NCBI GenBank assembly: GCA_963808125.1
Contig: CAWEEP010000042.1
Location: forward strand, 39,062-103,061
Direction of reading: 5' to 3'
Length of the DNA: 64,000 nt
Source: CAWEEP01 sp963808125
Lineage (GTDB): Bacteria > Chloroflexota > Dormibacteria > Aeolococcales > Aeolococcaceae
The notes below the pieces were generated by a model, which made no database searches, was not told the DNA's origin, and saw nothing but the letters and a program-made list of their open reading frames with translations. A program made the position numbers and the translations under genes. Positions 26,463 to 34,795 of the stretch are shown here, piece by piece (within the stretch, counting starts at the first letter, position 1; every line of letters begins with the position of its first letter).

Positions 26463-26945
26463 ATGAGATCGTCTCGAGTGGTCAGCGCGACACTGGCCGC
26501 GGCCCTCATGTCGGCGGCACTGGCCGCATGCGGCGGGACCTCGGGGGGCGATGGGGGGGCAGGTGGCTGCAGCGGCAGCGGCTCGCATGTTGAGGTGGTT
26601 GTGGAGCACGGCAACCATCAGGTGCTCGACCGCTGCGTCGGCTTCACCGGCGCCCAGGTCGCGGCGGAGACGGCCCTGCATGACAGCGGCATCGAGTACG
26701 CGATCCAGCAGTTCAGCTTCGGGGACGCGGTGTGCCAGGTCGACCATGAACCCACCTCCTACAGCGACTGCTTCGGCAGCGGCCAGCCCTACTGGTCCCT
26801 CTTCCTGTGGTCGGGGAAGGGGCCGTGGAAGACGGCCGAGACCGGAGTCAGCGACGTGACCCTCAAGGCCGGAGACGCGATGGGCTGGCGCTATGAGCCC
26901 GCCCAGGGCTCGGCCCCGCCTCCGCCCGCGCCTCCCGCCGCGTGA
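26463..26945 (+). CDS. DUF4430-like lipoprotein of a B12-regulated ECF transport operon
   Basis: 160 residues from ATG 26463. A lipoprotein signal peptide (SATLAAALMSAALAACGG) has the lipobox LAAC. The mature domain holds VVVEHGNHQVLDRCVGFTG, a VQF-like segment (YAIQQFSFGDAVCQVDHEP) and YWSLFLWSGKGPWKTAETGV, the pattern of DUF4430/transcobalamin-like C-terminal domains. Four Cys in the mature part could pair. Being first behind the riboswitch and followed by EcfT, it may capture cobalamin or a precursor outside the cell for the transporter. A disordered PPPPAPPAA tail ends the protein. Confidence 0.8.
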   Translation: MRSSRVVSATLAAALMSAALAACGGTSGGDGGAGGCSGSGSHVEVVVEHGNHQVLDRCVGFTGAQVAAETALHDSGIEYAIQQFSFGDAVCQVDHEPTSYSDCFGSGQPYWSLFLWSGKGPWKTAETGVSDVTLKAGDAMGWRYEPAQGSAPPPPAPPAA

Positions 26946-27768
26946 CCCCTTGAACCCGCGGGCGCTGGCGGTCTGGGTCGCGGCCGTGCTGCTGGTCAGC
27001 CTGGCCAGCGGCGATCCGGCCGTCCGCGCTCTGACCCTGGCCGCCGCGCTCGCCGTCGTGCTGATCCGGCGCCGCACAGAGGTGCGCGTTCGGCCGGCGC
27101 TGGTGGCGGTCGGCTGCGCGTCCTTGCTCGCCGTGGTGCTGAGCTTTCTCGTCAGCCACACGGGGAGCACCCAGCTGGTGGACCTGCCGCTGTGGCTGCC
27201 GGCGATCGGCGGGCGCCTGACCCTGGAGGGGGCCGCGTACGGAGTGAACCTGGCGCTGGGCATGGCCTCCTGCTTCGTGGCCGGCATCAGCCTCTCGCTC
27301 GTCGCCGAGCCCTACCAGCTCGTGGACTCCCTGCCCGCTCCGCTCTCCCGCACGGCGGCGGCGCTGGGTGCAGCCCTCACCTTGGTGCCCCGGCTGGGGC
27401 ACAGCTTCGTCGCCGTCCGCGAGGCGCAGCAGATGCGGGGCTGGCGGGCCCGCGGGATCCGGTCCTGGAGCGCGGTCGTGGTGCCGTCGGTGCTGACCGC
27501 CATCGAGGGCTCGGTGCTGCTCGCCGAGGCGATGGATGCGCGGGCCTTCGGCTCCGGCCGGCGCTCCAGTCTGGTGACGGTGGGGTGGAGCGGAGCCGAC
27601 CTCGTGACGGTGGGAACCTCGGTGCTCGCGGCGGCGGGTTTCGTGGCCGCCACCGCCCTGGGGCAGGTCGCCATCTGGCAGGCCTACCCCGACCTCACCC
27701 TCCCGGCGCTCTCCTGGGCGCCGCTCCTGTGCTGCCTCCTTCTCTTCACCCCGGCGGTCGCAGCGTGA
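26893..27768 (+). CDS. ECF transporter transmembrane component EcfT (CbiQ-like)
   Basis: A 273-292-residue membrane protein with several helices (WVAAVLLVSLASGDPAVRAL, LALGMASCFVAGISLSLVAE). The two cytoplasmic coupling motifs that dock on the ATPases are present: MRGWRARGIRSW and EAMDARAFGSG. Start uncertain: ATG 26893 lies inside the lipoprotein gene, while TTG 26950 just after its stop (MNPRALAVWV) fits the predicted protein better. It is followed with GTGA overlap by the first ATPase. Confidence 0.85.
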   Translation: MSPPRARPRLRPRLPPRDPLNPRALAVWVAAVLLVSLASGDPAVRALTLAAALAVVLIRRRTEVRVRPALVAVGCASLLAVVLSFLVSHTGSTQLVDLPLWLPAIGGRLTLEGAAYGVNLALGMASCFVAGISLSLVAEPYQLVDSLPAPLSRTAAALGAALTLVPRLGHSFVAVREAQQMRGWRARGIRSWSAVVVPSVLTAIEGSVLLAEAMDARAFGSGRRSSLVTVGWSGADLVTVGTSVLAAAGFVAATALGQVAIWQAYPDLTLPALSWAPLLCCLLLFTPAVAA

Positions 27769-28511
27769 CCGAACTCGCCGTCTTCCACGACTTCAGCTAT
27801 CGCTATCCAGGCGGCGAGCTCTGGTCACTCGACCGGCTGAACCTCCGCCTCGAGGACGGGCTCACCCTGATCACGGGGTCGGTCGGGAAGCGGAAGACCA
27901 CCCTGCTGCGGAGCCTGAACGGCCTCGTCCCCCACTTCCACGGCGGCACCGCCCGGGGGTGCGCCACCGTGCTCGGCCACGACCTCCGCACCACGACCAC
28001 CCGGCAGCTCGCCCGCCAGGTGGCCCTCGTCTTCCAGGAGCCGGAGGCCCAGTTCGTCCTGGCGACGGTGCGACGGGAGGTCGCCTTCGGCCCGGAGAAC
28101 CTGGGGCTACCGCCCGCCTCGATCCGCCACCGCGTGGACGACGCGCTGGCGGTGATGGGAATCTCCCCGCTGGGGAATCGCCGCATCGCCACCCTGTCCG
28201 GTGGCCAGCGCCAGCGCGTCGCCCTGGCCTCGGCGCTGGCGATGACGCCGCGGCTGCTGGTGCTCGACGAGCCCACGTCCCAGCTGGACGCGGACGGCGC
28301 CGAGGGCCTGCGGCGCGAGTGCGAGCGGCTGGCCGGCTCGGGGGTGTCGGTGGTGGTTGCCGAGCACCGTCCGCGACGCATCGCATCCGGGCAGGCCCGC
28401 TGGCTGGAGCTGAGTGGCGGCGCCCTGGTGCCCGTCGAGGCCGCGGGGACGCCGCTCCCGGCGGCCGCACGTGGGACCCCCGACCGGCCGGGCCGACCGC
28501 GTGGGAGTTGA
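27765..28511 (+). CDS. ECF transporter ATPase A, with altered Walker A
   Basis: A 248-residue ABC ATPase. Q-loop VALVFQEPEAQFVLATVRRE, signature LSGGQRQRVALASALAM, Walker B RLLVLDEPTSQLD and switch His in VVVAEHRPRRI are all normal. The P-loop, however, reads TGSVGKRKTTLL: Arg occupies the place of the invariant Gly before Lys (GxxGxGKT expected). The codons are GGG AAG CGG AAG; AAC GGG would give the standard GNGK, so a two-base transposition error is possible. Otherwise this subunit would be impaired in ATP binding. GTG start overlaps the ecfT stop. Confidence 0.85.
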   Translation: MTELAVFHDFSYRYPGGELWSLDRLNLRLEDGLTLITGSVGKRKTTLLRSLNGLVPHFHGGTARGCATVLGHDLRTTTTRQLARQVALVFQEPEAQFVLATVRREVAFGPENLGLPPASIRHRVDDALAVMGISPLGNRRIATLSGGQRQRVALASALAMTPRLLVLDEPTSQLDADGAEGLRRECERLAGSGVSVVVAEHRPRRIASGQARWLELSGGALVPVEAAGTPLPAAARGTPDRPGRPRGS

Positions 28512-29105
28512 TCGGGGCGTCCGTCGGGCACGATCAGCCCGTCCTCGAGGGCATCGATCTCGCCTGCGCCCAGGGCGAGGTGCTCTGCGTCACCGGTCCA
28601 AACGGCAGCGGCAAGACCTCGCTGCTCCGCACCGCCGCCGGCCTGCTCCGGCCGCTTGCCGGCTCGCTCTCCCAGCGCCCGGGGCGGAGCGCCTACCTGC
28701 CCCAGGAGCCGGGTGGCGTGCTCCACATGTCGACCCTGCTCGACGAGGTGGGGCAGACGATCCGCTGGCTTCGGCTCGGATGCGGCCCCCGGCCCATCCT
28801 GGAGCAGTTCGGGCTGGGCGAGCTGGCGGAGAGCGACCCCCGCGATCTCAGCACCGGCCAGCGGCAGCGCGCCGCGCTCGCCGCCGTCCTCGTGGGAGAG
28901 CCGGAGATGGTCTTCCTGGACGAGCCGACCCGTGGGGCGGATGCCGACTCCGCCGCAGGCTCGTCGACGCCGTGGACCGGCTGGCGGAGGCCGGGTCGGC
29001 GGTGCTGGTCGCCACCAGCGACGCCGAGTTCGCCCGAGAGGTCGGCCACACCGTCCTCGAGCTGGCCGGGGCGCCCTGCGACGGCGCGCCGAGGAGGCCG
29101 CGTGA
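28508..29105 (+). CDS. ECF transporter ATPase A' (two frame breaks)
   Basis: A second, shorter ABC ATPase of about 200 residues. Walker A VTGPNGSGKTSLLRTAAGLL, Q-loop SAYLPQEPGGVLHMSTLLDE, signature LSTGQRQRAALAAVLVG and Walker B EMVFLDEPTRGAD are intact. The frame breaks near 28963 and resumes as RRLVDAVDRLAEAGSAVLVA and VGHTVLELAG. A second one-G loss near 29076 would lead to GALRRRAEEAA and the stop at 29105, which overlaps the start of the next gene. TTG start at 28508 overlaps the stop of the first ATPase (TTGA). The pair would form the A:A' heterodimer of an ECF transporter. Confidence 0.82.
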
Positions 29106-29889
29106 TCCTGCTGCTCCCCGTCTGCGCCGTCGGGCTGGCCCTCTTCCTCTGGCCCTTCCTGGGCGCCGGATTACCCTCAGCGACGCCGGCGCTGGCCATC
29201 GGGCTTGGGGCGATCGCCGGCCTGCTCTGCCTGGAGCTGGGCACCCGCCGCATGGATTCGCGGCAGTTCGCGCTTCTCGCCGCCCTCAGCGCCGGCGACG
29301 CTGCGCTCCGGGCGGCCTGGTCACCGGCATCGGGGGCTTCAGCCCGATCTTCCTTCTGGTCCTTGCGCCGGCTACGCGCTCGGGCCGACCTTCGGATTCC
29401 TCGTGGGCGCCTCCTCGCTCCTCGTCTCGGCGCTCATCACCGGTGGCATGGGGCCCTGGGTTCCCTATCAGCTGTTCGCCGTGGGGTGGGTGGGCATGGC
29501 TGCGGGAGTGGCGGGGATGCTCCGGCGCGGATGCCGTCCCACTTGGGTCGACGTCTCGATCCTGGCCGTGATCGGAGCCTCGCCGGCTTCGGATTCGGCG
29601 CCGTCATGGACGTCTGGAACTGGACCTTCTACCCGTCGCTGCCCCAGCTGGGGTGGAGCGCGACGCTGCCGCCGCTCACCGGCCTCGGCCACTTCGCCCG
29701 CTACTACGCCGTCACTTCGGCCGGGTACGACGCCTTTCGGGCGGTCGGCAACGCCCTCATGGTGGCCGTCTTCGGGCTCCCGGTGCTGGCGGGGTTGCGG
29801 CGCCTCTCGCGGCGGTTCCAGATCCACTGGCCGGCGGAGGGAGCTCCGATCCATCCGTGGCGCCACCGGGGACACCGGAGTTCGCCTGA
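29102..29889 (+). CDS. ECF transporter substrate-binding (S) component (three or more frame breaks)
   Basis: A membrane protein pieced from three frames: VILLLPVCAVGLALFLWPFL (frame of 29102), then LVTGIGGFSPIFLLVLA near 29320, then GYALGPTFGFLVGASSLLVS with GMGPWVPYQLFAVGWVGMAA from about 29370, and again the first frame after about 29580 (VWNWTFYPSLPQLGWSATLP, ARYYAVTSAGYDAFRAVGNA). Alternating hydrophobic helices and GFLVGASS-type motifs match S components of cobalamin- or cobalt-type ECF systems. Together with T, A, A', the DUF4430-like lipoprotein and the B12 riboswitch, B12 or a corrinoid is the likely cargo. The exact C-terminus is unclear because of a possible further break. Confidence 0.7.
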
Positions 29890-30017
29890 CCTCAGAGGCC
29901 GCAGCCCACAATGGGCGAGTGGACGACGACGAGAGCACTCCGCCGCCGTCCGCCGACGGCCAGCCGGGCGGCACCTCGTCGCCGTTCGGGGACGGCGCGC
30001 CGGCGAATGCCCCGGGC

Positions 30018-30205
30018 GTCGCGCCTCCCGGGTGGCAACCACCCATCCCGGGCTGGCAGCCACCCGTCCCGGGTTGGCAGGCGCCGCCTCCCGGGTGGCA
30101 ACCACCCGTCTCGGGCTGGCAGCCGCCGCCTCAGGGTTGGCAGCCGCCTCCCATCTGGTCGGCACCGCCTCCGGGGTGGCAGCCGCCGCCTCAGGGTGTT
30201 CCGGT
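30018..30205 (+). repeat. GWQPP tandem amino-acid repeats
   Basis: Six full GWQPP units and one GWQAPP variant, about 8 residues apart (PGWQPPIPGWQPPVPGWQ and onward), lie in the cytoplasmic N-terminal tail of the interrupted membrane protein. The DNA repeats are imperfect 24-27-mers built on GGGTGGCAACCACC and GGCTGGCAGCCGCC. Such Gly-Trp/Pro repeats occur in front of membrane domains in several Actinobacteria and Chloroflexota proteins; function unknown. Confidence 0.8.
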
Positions 30206-30409
30206 CTGGGCCTGGGGGCCTCCCGTCATCGGCTCCGGCAGGTTCCGCGCCCAATCCTTCGGCGAGCTGCTCGACGCCACCTTCACGCTCTACCGCCGCA
30301 AGTTCCTCACCATCATCAGCATCGCCGCCCTCTTCCAGTTGCCCTACGTCGCCCTCCAGTACTTCGGAGAGAGGTCAGCTCTGGTGACGATCCAGTCCCT
30401 GCAAACTAA

Positions 30410-30433
30410 GAGCTTGCGCCAATAGGTGATTGA
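30410..30433 (+). repeat. Left terminal inverted repeat of the IS
   Basis: A 24-bp end, perfectly complementary to the right end. It begins GAGCTTGCGCC and abuts the TAA target duplication. Confidence 0.93.
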
Positions 30434-30438
30434 CGCGT

Positions 30439-31272
30439 TCATGGACAGCGCTTCGGGCGGGTGTCCCAGCGGTAGCGTTTCCACGCCTCGCGGACCAGGC
30501 GGCGGACGATGATGATGGCGTTCGCCAGGGCGACGTAGAAGCGGACCACCACGCCGCGGCGTTCGGTGCACCAGGCCAGCTTCTTGAACGCGTTGTGCCA
30601 GGCGTTGGTCCGCTCCACGACCCAGCGCGAGGTTGCTCGCAGCGGCGCCGGCTTGCCCACCTTGGCAATGCACGGCGCCAGGCCGCGGCGATCGAGCTCG
30701 GCGCGGGTCTTGCCCGAGTCGTAGCCACGGTCGAGGTGCACGGTGGTCTCGCCGGGTGGCAGGGCACGATCGGCGAGGGTGTCCAGCGTGGAGGCGAGTA
30801 ACGGCGAGTCATTCCGATTGGCCGGTGCCTGGACAACCCCGAGAGGAATCCCAGCTCCGTCCACGACAATCGAGCGCTTGGTTCCCTGCTTGCCACGATC
30901 GACCGGGCTCCGCCCGGCCATCTCTCCACCGCAGGGCGCCTTGGTGATGCAGCCATCCACGACGATGTCCTCGAGCTGCAAGCCGATGAGCCGGTCGTAG
31001 CCCTCCTCGGCAATCTGGGCCAGCTGCTCCATCACCCCGAGGCCGATCCACTCGTCGCGACGACGGCGCAGGGTGGTGGCCGAACAGGTGGCGTCAGCGA
31101 TGCGCCAGTAGGCGCAGCCGAAGACGGCCACCTGGAGGAGCTTGTCGAAGACGAGGCGATCGGAGACCCGGGGGCGGTGGCAGCCCAGCGTGTGGCTCCC
31201 CGGCCGGCTCGGCAGGAGGGCGGAGAACTGGTCCCAGAGGGGCTCGATGAAGCATGATTGGATCGCAGGCAT
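30439..31272 (-). CDS. IS5-family DDE transposase
   Basis: A 277-residue transposase from ATG 31272 (MPAIQSCFIEPLWDQFSALL), which is preceded by AGGGGAAG. Upstream in-frame starts exist at about 31335. The DDE catalytic triad is seen as VVDGCITKAPCGG (first Asp), VHLDRGYDSGKTRAELDRRG (second Asp, with the RGYDS context usual for IS5) and RWVVERTNAWHNAFKKL (Glu in the ERxxxW box). The frame is complete from the promoter-proximal end to near the left IR, so the element should be transposition-competent. Confidence 0.93.
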   Translation of the reverse strand: MPAIQSCFIEPLWDQFSALLPSRPGSHTLGCHRPRVSDRLVFDKLLQVAVFGCAYWRIADATCSATTLRRRRDEWIGLGVMEQLAQIAEEGYDRLIGLQLEDIVVDGCITKAPCGGEMAGRSPVDRGKQGTKRSIVVDGAGIPLGVVQAPANRNDSPLLASTLDTLADRALPPGETTVHLDRGYDSGKTRAELDRRGLAPCIAKVGKPAPLRATSRWVVERTNAWHNAFKKLAWCTERRGVVVRFYVALANAIIIVRRLVREAWKRYRWDTRPKRCP

Positions 31273-31387
31273 GGACGCTTCCCCTGAGTGGGTTGGTTGA
31301 GATCTCCCAATCATCGGAAAGTCCATGTCCTGCATGTACTTTCACCGCCCGCACAGGGTCCCGGACAACTCAACGGAGTCATCCAAC

Positions 31388-31411
31388 TCAATCACCTATT
31401 GGCGCAAGCTC
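31388..31411 (-). repeat. Right terminal inverted repeat of the IS
   Basis: A 24-bp end ending CTATTGGCGCAAGCTC, the exact reverse complement of the left end, followed by the second TAA copy. Confidence 0.93.
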
Positions 31412-32135
31412 TAAGGCGCCTGCGACCGCCGCGGCCGCCCAGCACGAGCTGTCCAAGCTGGTGGGCCCCGGGCTGACGCTGTTCGCCATCTCCCTCGTCT
31501 ACTACCTGGTGCTGCTGCCGCTGATGGAGGCGGCGACCATCCACGTCGTCAGCATCGACTACCTTGACCGGCCGACCAGCATCGCAGGGGCCCTCAGGGG
31601 GGCCGCGCGCCATTTCTGGAACCTGGCCGGCTACCTCCTCCTCCAGTTCGCCATCGCCATCCTCGCGCCGATCCTCCTCATCGCCGCCTTGGTGGCGATC
31701 GGCGCGGTGCCCGTCGCGGTGCTCCTGGTTGTCGCCTCGATCGGCTGGGTCTTCTACGCCTTTGTGAAGATGGCTCTCGGAGTCCCCGCCCTCGTCCTTG
31801 AGGACCTGTCGCCGGTGCAGGCGCTGCGCCGGAGTTGGCACCTCACCAGGGGAACGTTCTGGCGCCTGGTGCTCCTCTACCTCGTCGTCATCATCGCCAG
31901 CGCCATCCTCGCCGGCCTCGTCGAGGGCCCCGTCGGCTTCACGGCGGGAGCGGCCGGCTCGCTGAGCGCCATCTCCGCGCAGACGCTGGCGGGGGGGGTG
32001 GCCGGGGTCTCCACCTCACCCTTCATCGTCATCGCCATGACCCTTGTCTACTACGACATCCGGATCCGGCGCGAAGCCTTCAATATCGAGATGCTGGCCC
32101 AGTCCCTCTGAGCCCCGCCTGAGCCCTCCTCCCGC

Positions 32136-32837
32136 CTAGGACGCGGGCGGTGCGGGTGGCGGGGGCGGGGGAGGGGGATCCGCCGGGGATTGGGGGGACG
32201 CCGCCGGAGCCGGGGTGCTCGCCGGCGGCTGGAAGCGTCCCGGAGGGACGTACATCTGCTGCTGGGAGGACGCGTACGGGTTGACGTACTCGCCCTGGGC
32301 GGCGTACCCACCGGAAGACGGCGCGGCAAATCCGGCCGGAGCCCCGTACTGGCGGCTGGCAGCCATCGCTCGGAAAGCCGCACGCGCGCCCGGAGCGAAC
32401 CCGATGGCGTAGAGGATGACCAGGTTCAGGACGATGAGGATGACGCCGGCGACGGCGGAGCGCGCGTCGTGAACCCTTCGGCCGGCTCCGACCAGGTCGA
32501 CGAGGCCGATGAGCAGCCCGAGAGTGGCGAGCACGAGGCCGGTCACCCGCGGCCCGGTGGTGAGCCGGCGGAGGCCTACTCCCGCAGAGATGCCGACGAT
32601 GGCGATCACCGCCATGATGACGCCGGAGACGATGAGGCTGACCCCGATCGTGGTGAAGGTGACGTTGGCGTTGTGGACGTTGCTCAGGATCTGGCTGGCG
32701 ACCGACCCGTTGGGGATGGCGAGGACGGCCACCCCGGCGAGCACGATCACGACGCCCCCGAGGAACCAGAGGACCGCCTCGACGATGAGCAGCACGCGGC
32801 CGAGGGTGACCGAACCGGGGACGGGCGGGCGGACCAT
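32136..32837 (-). CDS. Four-helix membrane protein with proline-rich tail
   Basis: 233 residues. Four hydrophobic segments (VLLIVEAVLWFLGGVVIVLA, IGVSLIVSGVIMAVIAIVGI, VTGLVLATLGLLIGLVDLVG, AVAGVILIVLNLVILYAIG) are followed by a disordered Gly/Tyr/Pro-rich cytoplasmic tail that ends in a poly-Pro run (PPPPPPPPAPPAS). The tail composition is similar to that of the GWQPP protein next door. Family not recognised. Convergent with the interrupted gene. Confidence 0.65.
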   Translation of the reverse strand: MVRPPVPGSVTLGRVLLIVEAVLWFLGGVVIVLAGVAVLAIPNGSVASQILSNVHNANVTFTTIGVSLIVSGVIMAVIAIVGISAGVGLRRLTTGPRVTGLVLATLGLLIGLVDLVGAGRRVHDARSAVAGVILIVLNLVILYAIGFAPGARAAFRAMAASRQYGAPAGFAAPSSGGYAAQGEYVNPYASSQQQMYVPPGRFQPPASTPAPAASPQSPADPPPPPPPPAPPAS

Positions 32838-32897
32838 GGCGAGGCTCCTCCGTGCAGGCTGGACGGGTCGCGATGCGGCCCAGTGTCCAGCCCGAAA

Positions 32898-33356
32898 CTA
32901 TAGAGGGGAGGGGCGGGTACCGCCGCCGGCGCCCGAATCGGGCGCCGCCGCATGGTCGGGGGTCGGCCAGTGGTGGAGGGCGATGACGGCGGCGCAGACG
33001 ACCGGGCCAAGCACCCACGTGCTCGGGGTGTCGCTGATGAATCCCACGAGCCACAGGCCGACCGCCACCTCGACCGCGGTCATCGCCCAGCGAAAGGCCC
33101 CGCCCCGTTCCGCCGCGTGGTTGAGGATCACAAGAGCGAAGGCGGCGACGACCTGGACGGCGATGACGCCCGAGACCGCGTTCCCGGAGAGGATCTGGTT
33201 GGCGACGAGCCCCGCGAAGCGGATCCCGTTGTTGCTGCCCAGCATCAGGGTCTCGAGGGTGAAGATGGCGATGAAGCCGAGCAGCAGCGCCTGGCAGTAC
33301 ACGATCGCCCGCGCGACGCGCAGGCGCATGGGAAGCTGGCGGCCGCCGAAACGCAT
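32898..33356 (-). CDS. Hypothetical four-helix membrane protein
   Basis: 152 residues. Four membrane segments are visible (AIVYCQALLLGFIAIFTLET, AVSGVIAVQVVAAFALVIL, MTAVEVAVGLWLVGFIS, TWVLGPVVCAAVIALHHW). Basic residues cluster before the first helix. No recognised family. The ATG at 33327 (MRLRVARAIVYC) is an equally plausible start. Confidence 0.6.
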   Translation of the reverse strand: MRFGGRQLPMRLRVARAIVYCQALLLGFIAIFTLETLMLGSNNGIRFAGLVANQILSGNAVSGVIAVQVVAAFALVILNHAAERGGAFRWAMTAVEVAVGLWLVGFISDTPSTWVLGPVVCAAVIALHHWPTPDHAAAPDSGAGGGTRPSPL

Positions 33357-33401
33357 CGTGGCCAGACTAGGCCGGACGCGGGCAACCGGGTGAGTTTGTG
33401 G

Positions 33402-34322
33402 TCAGTTCGTCGCTGGATCGTGGAGCGGCGGATGCGCCGCAGCGGCGGCGGGCTGCACCGGCAGCGCCTCCAGCGCTGCGATCACTGCGCGGGTCAGATG
33501 GGTCGGCGTCGATGCGCCGGAGGTGACCCCCACGCGGCTCATGCCGCGGAACCATTCCGCCTGCAGCTCGTCCGCCGTGTCGACGAGGTGGGCCGGCCGA
33601 TGGCCCAGCTCCTCGACCACCTGGACCAGGCGCTGGCTGTTGCTGCTGCGCCGGCTTCCAACCACCACAACGCAATCGACGTCGTCGGCGGCCAGCACGG
33701 CGGCCTCCTGGCGATCCTGCGTCGCCCGGCAGATCTCGTTGTGGATCTCGATGTCGGGGTAGCGCTCGGCGAGGCGGTCGATCATCGCTTGCGTGTCCCA
33801 CATCGACAGCGTGGTCTGGCAGGTGACGGCGAGGCCCGTGCCGGGCGGGAAGTCAAGGTCGTCGACCTCCTCCATGGTTTCCACGAGGGTGATGTGCCCG
33901 GGGGAAACGCCGAGCACGCCGGCCGGCTCGGGGTGGCCACGTTTCCCGATGTAGATGACGTGGAGACCCCGCCCGGTGAGGTCGCGAACGACGTCGTGGG
34001 TCCGGGTGACGTCACTGCAGGTTGCGTCGACGATGTTCAGGCCCCGCCCCCGGGCGGCCTCGACGACCTGAGGGGAGATGCCGTGGGCGGTGAAGATCAC
34101 GGTGCCCTCGGTGACCTGCTCCAGCCCCTTCATCCTGTCCGGCTCCGCGACCAGGCGCACCCCGGCCGCCTCCAGCTCGCGCGTGGCGTGCTCGTTGTGG
34201 ACCAGGTAGCCGAGCATGGTGACCGGCCGGCCGCGCTGCTCCTCGCCGACCTTCTTGGCCAGCCGGATCGCCTCCACGACGCCATGGCAGTAGCCGCGGG
34301 GACGGATGCGCACGACCTCCAT
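33402..34322 (-). CDS. ispH: 4-hydroxy-3-methylbut-2-enyl diphosphate reductase (IspH)
   Basis: 306 residues, the last enzyme of the MEP pathway, which reduces HMBPP to IPP and DMAPP with an iron-sulfur cluster. The three cluster-binding Cys are present: Cys12 (PRGYCHGV), Cys102 (VDATCSDV) and Cys198 (HNEICRAT). HGIS near 80 and TCQTTLSMWDT near 170 are the substrate-binding motifs, and GSRRSSNSQRLVQV is the C-terminal-domain signature. Length and order are typical. It is transcribed alone on the minus strand. Confidence 0.95.
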   Translation of the reverse strand: MEVVRIRPRGYCHGVVEAIRLAKKVGEEQRGRPVTMLGYLVHNEHATRELEAAGVRLVAEPDRMKGLEQVTEGTVIFTAHGISPQVVEAARGRGLNIVDATCSDVTRTHDVVRDLTGRGLHVIYIGKRGHPEPAGVLGVSPGHITLVETMEEVDDLDFPPGTGLAVTCQTTLSMWDTQAMIDRLAERYPDIEIHNEICRATQDRQEAAVLAADDVDCVVVVGSRRSSNSQRLVQVVEELGHRPAHLVDTADELQAEWFRGMSRVGVTSGASTPTHLTRAVIAALEALPVQPAAAAAHPPLHDPATN

Positions 34323-34520
34323 GACCCCAGTCTACCCGTGGCCCGCGATCCGGCCCGTCCGGCATTCCGCTGGGGTCAACGGCCGAGCCGGTGCGCCAGC
34401 TGCGGGTGGAGCCACTCCAGTAGCGGCTCCGGCGGCCACTTTCGCTGCGGTGCTCGGGCCGGCAGCCTCACCCCGAGCACTCTGCCGAGGCTCGCCGCGC
34501 GTCAATGAAGGCGGCCCCGG

Positions 34521-34730
34521 CTACTCGACGACGGCGAGAACCTGCCCCTCTTGGACCACGTCGCCCTCCCGGACGAGGATCCGTGTCAGGGTGCCGGACA
34601 CCGGTGTGGTCACCGGGATCTCCATCTTCATGGACTCGATGATCATGATCGTGTCGTCCTCCTCGACCGGCTGGCCGACGCGGGCGACGATCCTCCAGAG
34701 GCAGCCGTCCAGCTCCGCCGTGATCTCCAT
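34521..34730 (-). CDS. Small biotinyl/lipoyl-attachment protein (BCCP-like)
   Basis: A 69-residue free-standing biotinyl domain. ESMKMEIPVTTPVSGT is the biotinylation motif (usual form EAMKM), with Lys as the acceptor. The flanking beta-strands VGQPVEEDDTIMII and REGDVVQEGQVLAVVE complete the flattened barrel. Such mini-BCCPs carry carboxyl groups for acyl-CoA carboxylases. No carboxylase subunits lie nearby in the window, so the partner is elsewhere in the genome. Confidence 0.85.
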   Translation of the reverse strand: MEITAELDGCLWRIVARVGQPVEEDDTIMIIESMKMEIPVTTPVSGTLTRILVREGDVVQEGQVLAVVE

Positions 34731-34795
34731 GCGGCCGTCAGCGTTCGCGGACCTGCGGGTGGGTCACCGCCCCGCCTTGACGCCCCGCGGGCCGG

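Larger units (their letters stand above)
30410..31411 (-). mobile_element. IS5-family insertion sequence, 1002 bp
   Basis: The element has perfect 24-bp terminal inverted repeats starting GAGCTTGCGCCAATAGGTGA (30410-30433 and 31388-31411). It is flanked by TAA on both sides (30407-30409, 31412-31414), a TNA-type 3-bp target duplication as generated by the IS1031/IS427 branch of IS5. A boundary shifted by one base would give a CTAAG duplication instead. One transposase gene fills the minus strand. The intact ends and the clean interruption of the host gene indicate a recent, probably still mobile copy. Confidence 0.93.
29919..32111 (+). pseudogene. GWQPP-repeat membrane protein gene, split by an IS element
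   Basis: The left part (29919-30409) has a GTG start (VDDDESTPPPSADG), then a run of GWQPP-type repeats, then SFGELLDATFTLYRRKFLTI, the start of a membrane domain. The right part (from 31415) continues APATAAAAQHELSKLVGPGL and TLFAISLVYYLVLLPLMEAA to the stop at 32111, with further helices resembling the glycerophosphodiester-phosphodiesterase-type membrane domain. Deleting 30410-31411 and one TAA copy joins them in frame (LQTKAPATAA) into a 395-residue protein. The insertion is therefore recent, and no other damage is seen. As it stands the gene is truncated. Confidence 0.88.
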
